Assembly: GCF_027580225.2 (NCBI RefSeq)
Contig: NC_073358.2
Coordinates: 46,400,001-46,464,000 of the forward strand
Direction of reading: 5' to 3'
DNA: 64,000 nucleotides
Source: Misgurnus anguillicaudatus
Taxonomy: Eukaryota > Chordata > Actinopteri > Cypriniformes > Cobitidae
Below are positions 34,190-44,539 of the stretch, in pieces; the stretch's first letter is position 1, and each line of letters starts with the position of its first letter. The notes below the pieces were generated by a model. It worked only from the letters and a program-made list of their open reading frames with translations. It did no database searches and was not told the origin of the DNA. A program made the translations under genes and the position numbers.

Positions 34190-35408
34190 GTTGGGGCTCT
34201 TTTTGCCTGAATTACTGCAGCAATGCGGCATGGCATGGAGTCGACCAGTGGCACTGCTCAGGTGTTATGAGAGCCCAGGTAGCTCTGATCGTGGCCTTCA
34301 GCTCTTCTGCATTGTTGGGTCTGGCATATTGAATCTTCCTCTTTACAATACCCTTTAGATTTTCTAAGGAGTTAAGGTCAGGCGAGTTTGCTTTCCAATT
34401 AAGAACAGGGTCCTTAAACCAGGAACTTGTAGCTTTGGCACTATGTGCAAGTGCAAGTGCCAGGTCCTGTTGGAAAAGGAAATCTGCATCTCCATACAGT
34501 TGGTCAGCAGCTGGAAGCATGGGGTGCTCTGAAACTTCCTGGTGTACAGCTGCGTTGACCTTGGACCTAAAAAAACACAGTGGACCAACACCAGCAGATT
34601 ACATGGCACCCCAAACCATCACTGACTGTGGAAACTTTACACTTGACCTCAAGCAACGTAGATTGTGTGCCTCTCCTCTCTTCCTTCAGACTATGGGACC
34701 CTGGTTACCAAAGAAATGCAAAACTTTCATCTGAGAACATATCTTTGGACTTTGGAGCAGTCCTGTCCTTTTTGAAGGCAAGACATTTCTGACGCTATCT
34801 GTTGTTCAAGAGTGTCTTTACAAGGAATGTGACAGCTGAAACCAAGGTCTTTTATACGTCTGTGCATAGTTGTTCTTGAAGCACTGAGTCCAGCTGCAGT
34901 CCACTCTTTGTGAATCTCCCCCCACATTTTTGAATGGGTTTTGTTTCATAATCCTCCCCAGGGTGCTGTTATTCCTATTGCCTGTGCACTTTTTTCTACC
35001 ACATCTTTTCCTTCCCTTCACCTCTCTATTAATGTGCTTGGACACAGAGCTCTGTAAACAGCCAGCCTCTTTTTCAATGACCTTTTGTGTCTTGGCCCTT
35101 TACAACGAATGCGACAGCTGAAACCAAGGTCTTGCATATGTCTGTGCGTAGTGGTTCTTGAAGCACAGACTCCAGCTGCAGTCCACTCTTTGTGTATCTC
35201 CTCCACATTTTTAAATGGGTTTATTTCACAATCATCTCCAGGCTGCGGTTATCCCTTTAGCTTGTACACTTTTTCCTACCACATCTTTTCCTTCCCTTCG
35301 CCTCTCTATTAATGTGCTTGGACATAGAGCTCTGTGAAACTCCAGCCTCTTTTGCAAGGTGTCTCTGGTTGTCTTTTGGACAACTGTCAAGTCAGCAGTC
35401 TTCCCCAT
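34190..35408 (-). pseudogene. Tc1-like transposase, copy B
   Basis: The protein begins MGKTADLTVVQKTTRDTLQK at 35408 and runs on the minus strand. Two successive versions of the DNA-binding part follow (TLIERRREGKDVVG in the first, KHINREVKGRKRCGRKKC in the second), each with a downstream SRTTTHRHMQDLGF or SRTTMHRRIKDLGF. The catalytic half then has FSDES, later QQDLALA, and SPDLNSLENL. So the three acidic positions of the DDE triad can be traced, unlike copy A. Frame shifts between blocks and a lost base at the stop make it non-functional. It would have cut and rejoined DNA at the terminal repeats. Confidence 0.88.
34830..35370 (-). repeat. Tandem duplication inside transposase copy B
   Basis: About 34830-35100 and 35100-35370 are direct repeats of roughly 270 bp. 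Each contains tgcgacagctgaaaccaagg or its variant, ccagctgcagtccactcttt, and taatgtgcttggaca. The two differ at several positions (cccagggtgctgtt against ccaggctgcggtt), so the duplication is not recent. Confidence 0.9.
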
Positions 35409-35727
35409 GATTGTGTAGCCTACAGAACTAGACTGGGAGGCCATTAAAATGCCTTAAAAGGTGTTTTGAGTTAATTAACTGATTATAGTGTGGCACCAGG
35501 GGTCTTAAATTTTGAACCTTTACACAATATTCTTTTTTCTGAGATACTGAATTTGAGATTTTCCTTAGTTGTCAGTTATAATCAGCAAAATTTAAAAAAT
35601 AAATATTTGAGATATATTAGTATGTGTGTAATGAATGAATATACTATACAAGTTTTACTTTCTGGATGGAATTAGTAAAATAAATCAACTTTTTGATGAT
35701 ATTCTAATTATATGACCAGCACCTGTA

Positions 35728-37322
35728 TATTGGCTAATCACTCATTTTTGTACTATAAAATGTCTTGTACTAAGTGATGCTGTTGGTTGTTCCCTCCACG
35801 AAATCTGTAAAGTGTCAATCATTTGTGTATGTTTAGAGCACAGTGTATAATGTTGAATAATAATAATAATTGTGTATGATGGTTAATAGTCACATAACAT
35901 GCTCCTGCCCAAAATATTTTGCCTGGTATTGAATGTTTTGCCTTTCTTAATTTCTTTCTGTTTGAAGGCACAAGTCAATAGCTACTTGATTGGCTCATTT
36001 GATTTTACCTTCTTACAAGAGCACAAGTATTTATAATGATTAAGGAATTTGTCAGCAAAACATCTCTGTATTACTGATCATCTAATTGAATTAACATAAA
36101 TCTTAACCTTTCTTGATTAATCTTGATTAATCACAGTTCTCTGTAATATTCAATTTTATACGTGCAAACTAAAGAGCGTATCTTTATTTTTCTATCATTC
36201 TCTTCTTAACACAACTGTAAACATGCTATATGCATTTTATTATAAAATTGCACACAAAAAGAACCCTACTGTGTGGAAGAGATAATGAATAAATGCATCT
36301 GCTAAATGAATAAATCTAAATGTAACATGAAAAATATCACTGAAATAGTTGTCTTGAAATATCAGGCTGTTTCTGTGACAGCCCCAGACTCGAAACCGCA
36401 ACAAACAAAAAACTGTGGCCCACAGTCAGATTCATTGTCTGCCTGCCAGAATGCTTTGGGCTATTTTTTCCTGTCAATCATTTGGCAGAGTCCTCCTGAG
36501 ACCCTGAAACCTGTAAGGATGCCCACTATTACCAAAAAAGACTGTGCCGTATACAAAAGAGGTTAAAATGTTTACAAAAACATTGTTTTTCAGCTTTGCC
36601 AAAACTTTGATTCTCATTGAAAATTCGCCAGTCTCCACGAGAACCATTCATTACACAACCCGCACTTGTTGCCAAACCAATCTAAAACTGTAGTATTGAT
36701 TCACTGTGATGAATGTCAGCCAAATGATCACCACTCAACTTGTTATATTGGTTATATATTGGTAACCACGGATACAGTGTGTGCTGTCCATATGTTTTTG
36801 ATATTTTTTGTGAAATATAATCAACCAACCAGCCAGGAATATTTCTCGTCTACAGTAAGAGGTCAACTACAGACATTGACACATAATTTCGGCGAGTTCC
36901 CTGTGCCCCTGAATAAAAATTGTATTATATATTGAATATTACAAGATTGGGCACTGCTATTACTTTGAATAGGAGACAATGTGTGCCTCAATTCTTATTT
37001 GTGCATTCTCTTTTCCTTGCGTCTTAGCTCCACACTCCTAGGATGCAAGCGAGAAAAGAAGTGAGGACGGAGGAGATGAAGCATTAAGTGTAATGGTATA
37101 TCAATAAGTTCATTCTCTGTTACCAAATTATCAAGTGCATTAAAAACCCAAATATTTATAAATAAAAATTAAAGTTAAATACATTAACTTAACATAGCCT
37201 TACTACATTAAAAAAGACATTCTTAAAAGCACCGTAAAATCAATATATGAGTCTATGCCACTAATCATTTATACATTATAACAAGTCTACATTTACAATA
37301 ATTAAGTGATTAATACCAACAT
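35728..37322. other. Unassigned sequence, no gene seen
   Basis: AT-rich with no recognised repeat. A frame at 36306-36566 is not recognised and is within chance length. Confidence 0.4.
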
Positions 37323-37910
37323 CAGGGTTCTTGCAGGTTTCAGCAAGTTAAATTTAAGACCTTTTTAAGACCTTTTAAGACCATTATGAGTAAAATTTAA
37401 GACCAACACGACACATTACTAGAAGCATTCAAATTATCTCAGAAATTCTTAAAACGTTCTATTTTTATTGATTCAGTTATAGAAAAATATAAAATGAACG
37501 CAGTTTTAAAACAGATAATCAAAATAAATGGAAATACATTATGCTTAACTCTATTAGACCGCGATTGTTGGCGCCGGCAAATTTTACCCATGGCCCTTTA
37601 GGAAGGGACTTCTGACAATGGAAGCCCAAAAATGGCTAGTGAGCCATTGAAATACATTGAGTTAGAGGCAAAGAGCTGTGATTTTTCTTAATTAATAGTC
37701 AAGAAATGCATTGATTTACAATATTTATACATCACACTAATATGTGTAAGTAGTATTTTTATAAAATTCTATCAACAATGTTTTTTGACAAATAAAATTC
37801 ACTAATATTAGATCAGTTAGTATGGTCAGCTGCTGGTTTGTGCCTAGTTTTACACTGCCTCATACAACTAAGCTTTAAAATGCATCACACTCTGTAGTAC
37901 GTAAGCTTAT

Positions 37911-38104
37911 AGGGGAGGTTTCCCAGACAGGGATAAGAGCTTTCCAAACTTGAAAACAATTTGCACTGACATATCTTAAAATACATCAAAATGCACACAA
38001 GTAATGGTTTTAGTAAGGCATGTTTATTAAAACTAGTTATATGTCATAATTAAACTAAGGCCTAGTCCTGGTTTAAGCTAATCCCTGCCCGGGAAACCAC
38101 CCCA
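37911..38104. mobile_element. MITE with AGGGGAGGTTTCCC ends
   Basis: The ends are aggggaggtttcccagacag and its near-complement cctgcccgggaaaccacccc. The interior carries aacaatttgcactgacatat and tcttaaaatacatcaaaatg. The family's left half is also at 63371-64000, where the window ends. Confidence 0.8.
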
Positions 38105-38349
38105 TAATGTTTAATGTACAACTGGCTGTGTGCTGTGTATATATCTTGTGCCTGTTTATAAATATACAAAGAACAAAATATCACTTTCAATGATTATTAA
38201 TCCCTAAAAGCATTAATATATGCATTTTATTAATACAAGTTATTAATTAATAAATTAATGTATTGCATTTAATTGAATACAGAATCACAGAGCCAAAAAA
38301 ACACTCCACCCATACGTTTTATGCATAAATATGCACTATATACTGCCAT

Positions 38350-38530
38350 CAGGTTTAATAGCCTCTCTAATTACACAATAACGGATGAATCTGCATTAAG
38401 AAAATGAAATTTTCTTCTTTTTTCAGGTTTCTTTCTTTTTTCAGGTTTAATAGCCTCACTAATTACACAATAACGGATGAATCTGCATTAAGAAAATGAA
38501 ATTTACCATTAAAAGGCTGTTTGATATGTG
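38350..38530 (+). repeat. 92-bp direct duplication
   Basis: The segment caggtttaatagcctc with acacaataacggatgaatct starts at 38350 and again at 38442, nearly identical. A ttttttcaggttt stutter bridges the two. Confidence 0.88.
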
Positions 38531-38675
38531 TTGCTAACGTTATCCGCTAAGACCGTTTCTCAATCCGAAGGCTGTAGCCTCCGAAGGGTCGCATTTCTTA
38601 TTTCAGAAATGGTCTTATTTCAGAATATTAACTTTGAAATTAACTTTAAAATATTGATTATTATTCTTAGTTAAT

Positions 38676-39660
38676 CGTTAATTGTTGTAATATGCTTATG
38701 ACTTGCGAATGTAATGCTCAGTTAACTTAAATAAACCAGGCGATGCCGTATGCAGCAGCCTGCCTATGCGAAAGGGCTCTGATCTACCGCTGTTCATTTA
38801 ACCGTAACTCCTGAAGCATTTGCGCAATCAAAAAGTTTGAATTGTTCCTAAAAGAAAACAATTGCACTTTTTTGAAATATATGGCTAATTACGGTACTTT
38901 CTTGCTTTCCGTCTGCCAATCGCTGCTGTTTGTGGAGAGCTGAAGGGAAAGCGCGTTAGGTTCAAGTGCATCGCAGCAAAGAGCAATATTAAGGTCTAAA
39001 ATATAAAACTGTGTAACACTAAAGTTGACACGCTGTTGGTGGCTCGTGACTCGACGGCCCGACTGTTTAAGTTGATTTTCAATAAAGCAGCATTGATTTT
39101 TGTTCGCTTCTGTGTCCTCTATAGGGGTTTTCACACTGCGCTTAACCCTGGGTTATCTTCATTCTAAACCCCGCTTTTAACCCTGGGTTAAGGAGCGTTT
39201 CACACCTGTAATTTGAAAGCGGTGTTAGCACCACTTTTTACCCAGGGTTATGAAACCCTGCTCTGGAGCAGGGTTAGCACCGCATTTGTGGTGTTAACCC
39301 CGCATTGTGGTGCCAAACCCATGCAGTGTGAAACGAAGCAGGGTTAGAATGTTATGACCCTAATTAAACACAGCTGAAGTAGCTAATCAAGGCTTGATAA
39401 TTACAGACAGGTGTGTTGAAACTGGGTTGGAGACTCCTGACCCAGGGTTTAGGAATGCACAGTGTGAAACGTCAAATTATGAATACCCAGGGTTATCTCT
39501 TAACCCCTGGTTAAGTTTGAACAGTGTGAAACATGAAAAAAATAACCCAGGATTCCGTTAACCCTGGGTTTAGAATAACCCAGGGTTAACAATTTTAGGT
39601 GTGAAAAGCCCTAATGTTTCAGAACCTGGCAAATGCTCAGGTAAGCCACGGGCTTATAAA
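38676..39660 (+). repeat. LTR-like dispersed repeat, copy 2
   Basis: It shares with 2.31-2.83 kb the blocks tcttgctttccgtc, ggtggctcg, gttgattttcaataaagcag and gtaagccacgggc. It is split by a 489-bp MITE exactly within cctcta/tgtttcagaacc, which is uninterrupted in copy 1 at 2671-2688. Confidence 0.55.
39123..39611. mobile_element. MITE rich in AACCCTGGGTTA
   Basis: The ends are ggggttttcacactgcgct and gtgtgaaaagccc. The body consists of many alternating aaccctgggtta / taacccagggtt words, making it strongly self-complementary. The empty site exists in the related copy at about 2675. The flanks suggest a short TA-containing target; PIF/Harbinger is possible but not shown. Confidence 0.82.
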
Positions 39661-40627
39661 TTACCCCGAAAAAGATTTTTGCCTATACAGCACTAAGTTT
39701 AAGGATTGTTTCTCGCCAAACCCACAGTAAACAGTCAGATCACAACACCTGAAATATAGCTTATGGCACGATTTGCATGGATTATGACAAAGGGCGGAAC
39801 GTTTCTTTTTAGAGACCCACCATCATACACTTTCTGCCTCCGCCACTGATTAAGTTAGTTCTTCAGCGTTTTAAATTACTATTTTATTTTCTGCGGACAA
39901 CGCTTTTTGGGAATGAAAAGAGGTAAGAAATTTAAGACTTGGGTAAATTAAATTTAAGACCTGGGATAAAAATCTGGGTGTTTTTAAGACTTTTTAAGGC
40001 CTTAAATTTAACATTCTGAATTTTAGACTTTTTAAGACTTTTTAAGACCCCGCGGGAACCCTGAACATTTATGCATGTTTAAAGCGCTTCCAATCTCTCT
40101 GATGAAGCCAATACCGTAGTGACTTAAACGGCAAGCATCGCCTTCTGTTGGCTTCGAAAAAGCTCTACACAAATCTATCTGTGACGTCAAGGACACTACA
40201 TCCATATTTTTTACTATCTATGGTTTAAAAACTTGAGGATGTGATGAGATTTATATGAGCGTCAGGTTTAGTTGATATAACAATTAAAGAAATTAGTTGA
40301 TATAACGGTGCAATTAAAGAAATTAGATGTCTTACAAGATAGCAAGGCCTGTTTTAGGGGCTGTGTCTTAATCAGCTTCCTTGTTCAGTAGTCTGGGCAC
40401 TGGTCAGGGAGTCGGCCATTTTAAGGGCTGTCTCAATCGCAAAAGCTATCCAGTGCACTGAAAAATCCATTCCCTAAAAATTCACACAATGCAATGCAAA
40501 AACCAGTGTTCCCTTACTGGAAGTCACATGACCTTTTCTAAAGCTCTCTCTCTCTAAACACACATCGCTAGATGGGGGGACCACAATCTACTTAGTATTT
40601 AAATGTGGTATTCCTCCAAATTTATGC

Positions 40628-41112
40628 ACGGATATGTAAGAACACAGCAAAATCACCAGTGTTAAATGTACACTGCTGGTGTATATGGGTAGCACCAGGT
40701 CGGCAGTGTACATTTAAAGTCGCCATGAAACGGAAGTAGCGATTGCCTTATTTTCCCCGTGGTGACGTATATCCGAATGAAACGGCTTTTGAGATGAAAT
40801 AAGGCAGGGCTGGATTTGAATTTGTCCATCGAGATCTGATTGGATCGTTTGAAGTTGGGTCGTGTTGCTAATTGCTGCGATCTTCTCCCGGACCCCGCCC
40901 ACCTGCCATACTATTACCGGAAGTGAAGAGAGATCGTTTTGAGGAGGGGAGGAGATTTGCATTTTTGATTAAAGATTATGAGCACACACAAATTTTTTTA
41001 AAATAATGAAGCTCAGAGATAAGTCATTTGTTAATAATACCGCAATATTAAAAAAAGGATAGTTTTTCATTTCAATTTCATTGCGACTTTAACACTGGTG
41101 ATTTTGCTGTGA
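40628..41112. mobile_element. Palindromic MITE interrupted in its right arm
   Basis: The left arm acagcaaaatcaccagtgtt continues into aaatgtacactgctggtg. The right arm complements it (gcagtgtacattt, then aacactggtgattttgctgt) once the inner element is removed. Core length without the insertion is about 110 bp. Confidence 0.82.
40718..41088. mobile_element. TTAA MITE, 371 bp, inserted in a palindrome
   Basis: TTAA at 40714-40717 and 41089-41092. The ends are agtcgccatgaaacgg and atttcattgcgact. Removing the element and one TTAA restores the complementarity of the outer palindrome. Confidence 0.9.
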
Positions 41113-41348
41113 GAATAATGAAAGCGTTTTCTCAATATACTTTAACGCGTTTAAAAATTAAAGAGCACATATTTTGTTGCTAAAATATTATTTTGTGTAT
41201 TATTTTGTGTATATTTTGTGTCCTTACAACCTTATCAATACGAGCAGAATCTAATCCAGAAAATGCAGATGACCAAGCTGATCGATCAACTTTGCCATCG
41301 CGGCTTGAACAGGACATAACAGATTGATAAGGATTACTAAAACATTAA

Positions 41349-41980
41349 AGGGACATTCCACTTTTTTTTGAAAATATGCTAATTTTCAGCTCCCCTGGAG
41401 TTAAAGCAACACTATGTAGTTTTTTTACCTTTAAATAATGTCTCTAAAATTATTTCAGTGATAAAACAACTTTTAACTGGACAAATTGTACTGTTGCTGC
41501 AACCTGAGCAGCCTCCTAGCTGCTACAAGCACACTCTGAAAGTGGCGGTGGAGGGTAGAGCACACAGCCCCGCCCCTCCCCCTGCCTGCAGAAGAGTGTC
41601 TAATACCAGGCACTTCTGCGCTTTTCAACCACATGGGGGAGCTGTAAGTCTAAACTACAAAACTACATAGTGTTGCTTTAAACATTTGATTTTTACCATT
41701 TTGGAATCCATTCAGCTGATCTCCGGGTCTGGCGGTACCACTTTTAGCATAGCTTAGCATAATCCATTGAATCTAATTAGACCATTAGCATTGCACTAAA
41801 AATAACCAAAGAGATTTAATATTTTCCTATTTATTCCTATTTAAAACTTGACTCTTCTGTAGTTACATTGTGTACTAAGACTGACAGAAAATTAAAAAAG
41901 TTGCGATTTTCTAGGCCGATGGCTAGAAACTATGCTCTCGTTCTGGCAAAATAATCAAAGATTTTGAACCGTATAATACT
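41349..41980. mobile_element. TTAA element (AGGGACATTCCAC family), one arm
   Basis: TTAA at 41345-41348, then agggacattccactttttt and gcttagcataatccattgaa, matching the full copy at 55541-56584. Only the left arm is present; it runs to about 41980 and then changes to unrelated sequence. It is interrupted at 41405-41677. Confidence 0.82.
41405..41677. mobile_element. TTAA MITE, 273 bp, with in-window empty site
   Basis: The ends are agcaacactatgtagtttt and aaaactacatagtgttgct, flanked by TTAA at 41401-41404 and 41678-41681. The host family reads uninterrupted across this TTAA at 55593-55596. Confidence 0.93.
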
Positions 41981-42719
41981 TTTTAAGTCAAAAAGGTGTT
42001 GGTTTTGTCGGTTGTTGATGAATAATAGCTGTGAATTATCACAACGCGCTTAAGCAGCCACGTCAAAGAAGTGAAGTGAGCTAGGGTCCTTACAGGGGCC
42101 CGCCCTCAAAAAGGACACTTTTGGTATAGGTTGAGCTTAAGAAAAAAAAGTTTTGGTACAGTTGAGTCAGGTTTAATTGTTGGTCATAAATATGTTTAAT
42201 TTTTTTAGCACATCATTTAAGAGATATTTATAGTTCCCCGTTCAAGTAGATCGGACTTAAATGACTGAAATAATTAGTGGCGTGACTTCCTTGAAGGGGT
42301 TTTAATTGAGCTCTGCATCTGAGTGCCTAAGAGAAGAAATGATGGAAAATTAACATGTTCCATTTGCTAATGTTCTCTAAAAAGTCACTCTGATTTTAAA
42401 TCACTGAATCATGATGAAGCCAGTGATGCTAAATAAAGAGAGTCATCAGATTTGCAGGTGCATCATCTAAGTTCAGGTCTCAATTTTCCGACCACCGAGT
42501 TCCATATTGAGTTTTGATCACATGGTATGGCACCTTTAGGCTATAATTAAAAATTTAACTGTGAATGTGCTGTGCACCATCCTTTGTGTTAAAGCTGCAG
42601 ATCCTTTTGGCTGTCATGATCTGCTTTGCTGCTTTTCTTGGGAAAATGGACAGTTAATTTACAAATAATTGGTCATTGGTAATGATTCATGTTGCTAATG
42701 ACTTAATTTGGACACCTTT
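41981..42719. other. Unassigned sequence
   Basis: No gene or repeat boundary is recognised; composition is mixed and AT-rich. Confidence 0.4.
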
Positions 42720-42925
42720 AACCTCCTAAGACCAGAGCTTTGGTTTTGCTTGCATTTAATGTCTTCCAGCACTTTGGGGTTAGCAAAAACCAATAAAAAT
42801 AATAACCAAATATGTTTCTTTAAACATGAAGCAATGTAATTGTCCATGTTTGTGCACAACAGGTTCCAGTTACACAGAATTAAGTATTAATGTGCACATG
42901 TGATGTGCTCGTATGTGGACACACC
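42720..42925. repeat. Dispersed repeat shared with 54.96-55.17 kb
   Basis: Common blocks are gagctttggtt, cacaacaggttccag/aattacacaga and gaattaagtatta. The second copy ends in ggtcttagaaggttta, complementary to the start cctcctaagacc here, so the family is probably a MITE with AACCTYCTAAGACC ends. Confidence 0.7.
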
Positions 42926-42931
42926 AGGGGT

Positions 42932-43222
42932 CTCATTTATAAAGCATGCATACGCACAAAACGGGGCTGGAAATGCACACACACCATTTCCCACACAAAG
43001 GTTGTGATCTATAAAAAAACTAACTTAATGGGAGAATGAGCTTGCATGGTGGGATCTGAGAATGATTCATGTACGCACACTTGCAGGTGATCTTTGATTT
43101 ATAAAGAAAACATTGCTTTGTTTTATTAGTCTTAATATTTTTGGCGTATGCCATTTTTGGCTTTTGTGCGTAAGTAGACTTTTAGTAAGGATCCTACGCA
43201 CAGTTTTATAAATGAGACTCCA
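42932..43222. mobile_element. MITE with CAGGGGTCTCATTTATAAA ends
   Basis: The left end caggggtctcatttataaa and the right end tttataaatgagactccag are inverted copies. The interior has gcatgcatacgcac and tcctacgcaca, also inverted. The target duplication is not clear. Confidence 0.8.
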
Positions 43223-44535
43223 GGTGTATTACAGAAAGCAGATCCTTACCCTCAGATTTACCCTGAAATTTGGGTTGATCAACCCAAACTTGCTTACTTG
43301 GGGTATGTCGGTTCCAAAACACAGTTTAAGAAAATAAATTTCTATCGATTTGTATCAATTCATAATACAAGGATGGTTAGATGAGGGACGGGTGCATTGA
43401 CTCATTCCCTGGCTGGCAGCCTTTTTTTTAAGTTTCCCACCAGCATTTTTTTTGTGATTTTCTATAAAGTTTCACAAAATGCCTTTCAGGAAAATTTAGG
43501 CCACCTAGTGGATAATAGTGGAATTAAAGATTACAGTAAAAAACATCAGGGAAGTGTCATTGGCAGGCAAATGTCAATGGGGGGGGCAGAGTTAAAATAT
43601 GTATAATCTATTTACAGACAGATTTACAAACAATATCCACCTATATAGACAGAATAGTATCAAATTATTTGTATTTTCTAGCAAGCACTATAACAAACGC
43701 TCTGTCTGTTACCCTATATGGCAGTGGTCTCCAGCACCATTTGCCTCGCTAAAGCACATTCTATAAATAGCCTCAATTTTAATATTTCTTTATTACATAT
43801 TTTAGCTTAGCATCTTTTATGCGTGTTAACATTTTAAACAGTGATAAAACAACAAGTAAAATAAAATAAAATCAACAAGTAAAACAAAAGTTTTGAGTAG
43901 ACTATCAAAAAAGTAGCCCTCCATACTGTTTTATCTATTGTGGTAGCCCTTGCTCTAATGATTGATACAAAACTAAAATTCCTTAGCTTGTGCCACGCTC
44001 TCCCCATATGTTTATACTTATCTAAAGTATATCAACAAAACCTAACCAACCAACCAATCAATACAACAACCACCAGACAAAATGTAGGGCGCACCATTAA
44101 CCAGACCGAACCAGAATACAATAGTCCCCCCTCCTCACTCCCCCGCTGGTCTGCACTCACAGTAGCTACACTTCAGAGCAACAATGGAGCCTGATATGGA
44201 GCCACATATGTGCGATCCATTACTCTAAACAGAAGCAGTGAAAAAATAAGACCGCTGCACGAAACAAATAGCGATGACCTGCGGTTTTTCACAAACAGAT
44301 CAAGGATAAATGTCACTGCAGGGAGACAGAGATCCGGGCCATCTTCAATGTGCAAAAGTGGTCAACAAAATTACAACTTTTACAGCAAATATTTTCTGGT
44401 CTAGGCCTATACCCTAAGGACCATTTACAGAGTATATGCTGGAAGATCAAAGAAGCTTACTGAAGTTTTAATCTTCTAGCTCACGGCGTTTCTTGGATGT
44501 AAAACGTCCAGTGTGCAAGCCAAAGAAAACATTAT
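43223..44535. other. Unassigned sequence, no gene seen
   Basis: No exon or repeat terminus could be supported. Frames of 60-84 codons here are unrecognised and overlap on both strands. Confidence 0.4.
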
Positions 44536-44539
44536 TTAA

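Larger units (their letters stand above)
33913..35725 (-). mobile_element. Tc1-like element, copy B (with internal duplication)
   Basis: Both ends match copy A: caggtgctggtcatataatt at the left and its complement at the right, followed by TA at 35726-35727. The left flanking dinucleotide is TG, so the target duplication has decayed. Length exceeds the usual 1.6 kb because about 270 bp of transposase sequence is duplicated. Confidence 0.93.
37323..40063. mobile_element. DNA element with CAGGGTTC ends and 5-bp TSD, hosting other repeats
   Basis: The left end is cagggttcttgcaggtttca; the right, read on the other strand, is cagggttcccgcggggtctt. Both ends are followed inward by many ttaagacctttttaag-type words. 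AACAT flanks both sides. CAGGG ends with 5-bp targets have been reported for some hAT lineages. The interior holds a GGGGCGGTTTCCC MITE (37911-38104), a 92-bp duplication, and an LTR-like copy with its own insertion. No transposase recognised. Confidence 0.7.

Noticed and set aside
36306..36566. 86-codon plus-strand frame
   Set aside because: No similarity recognised, no exon signals, and length within chance.
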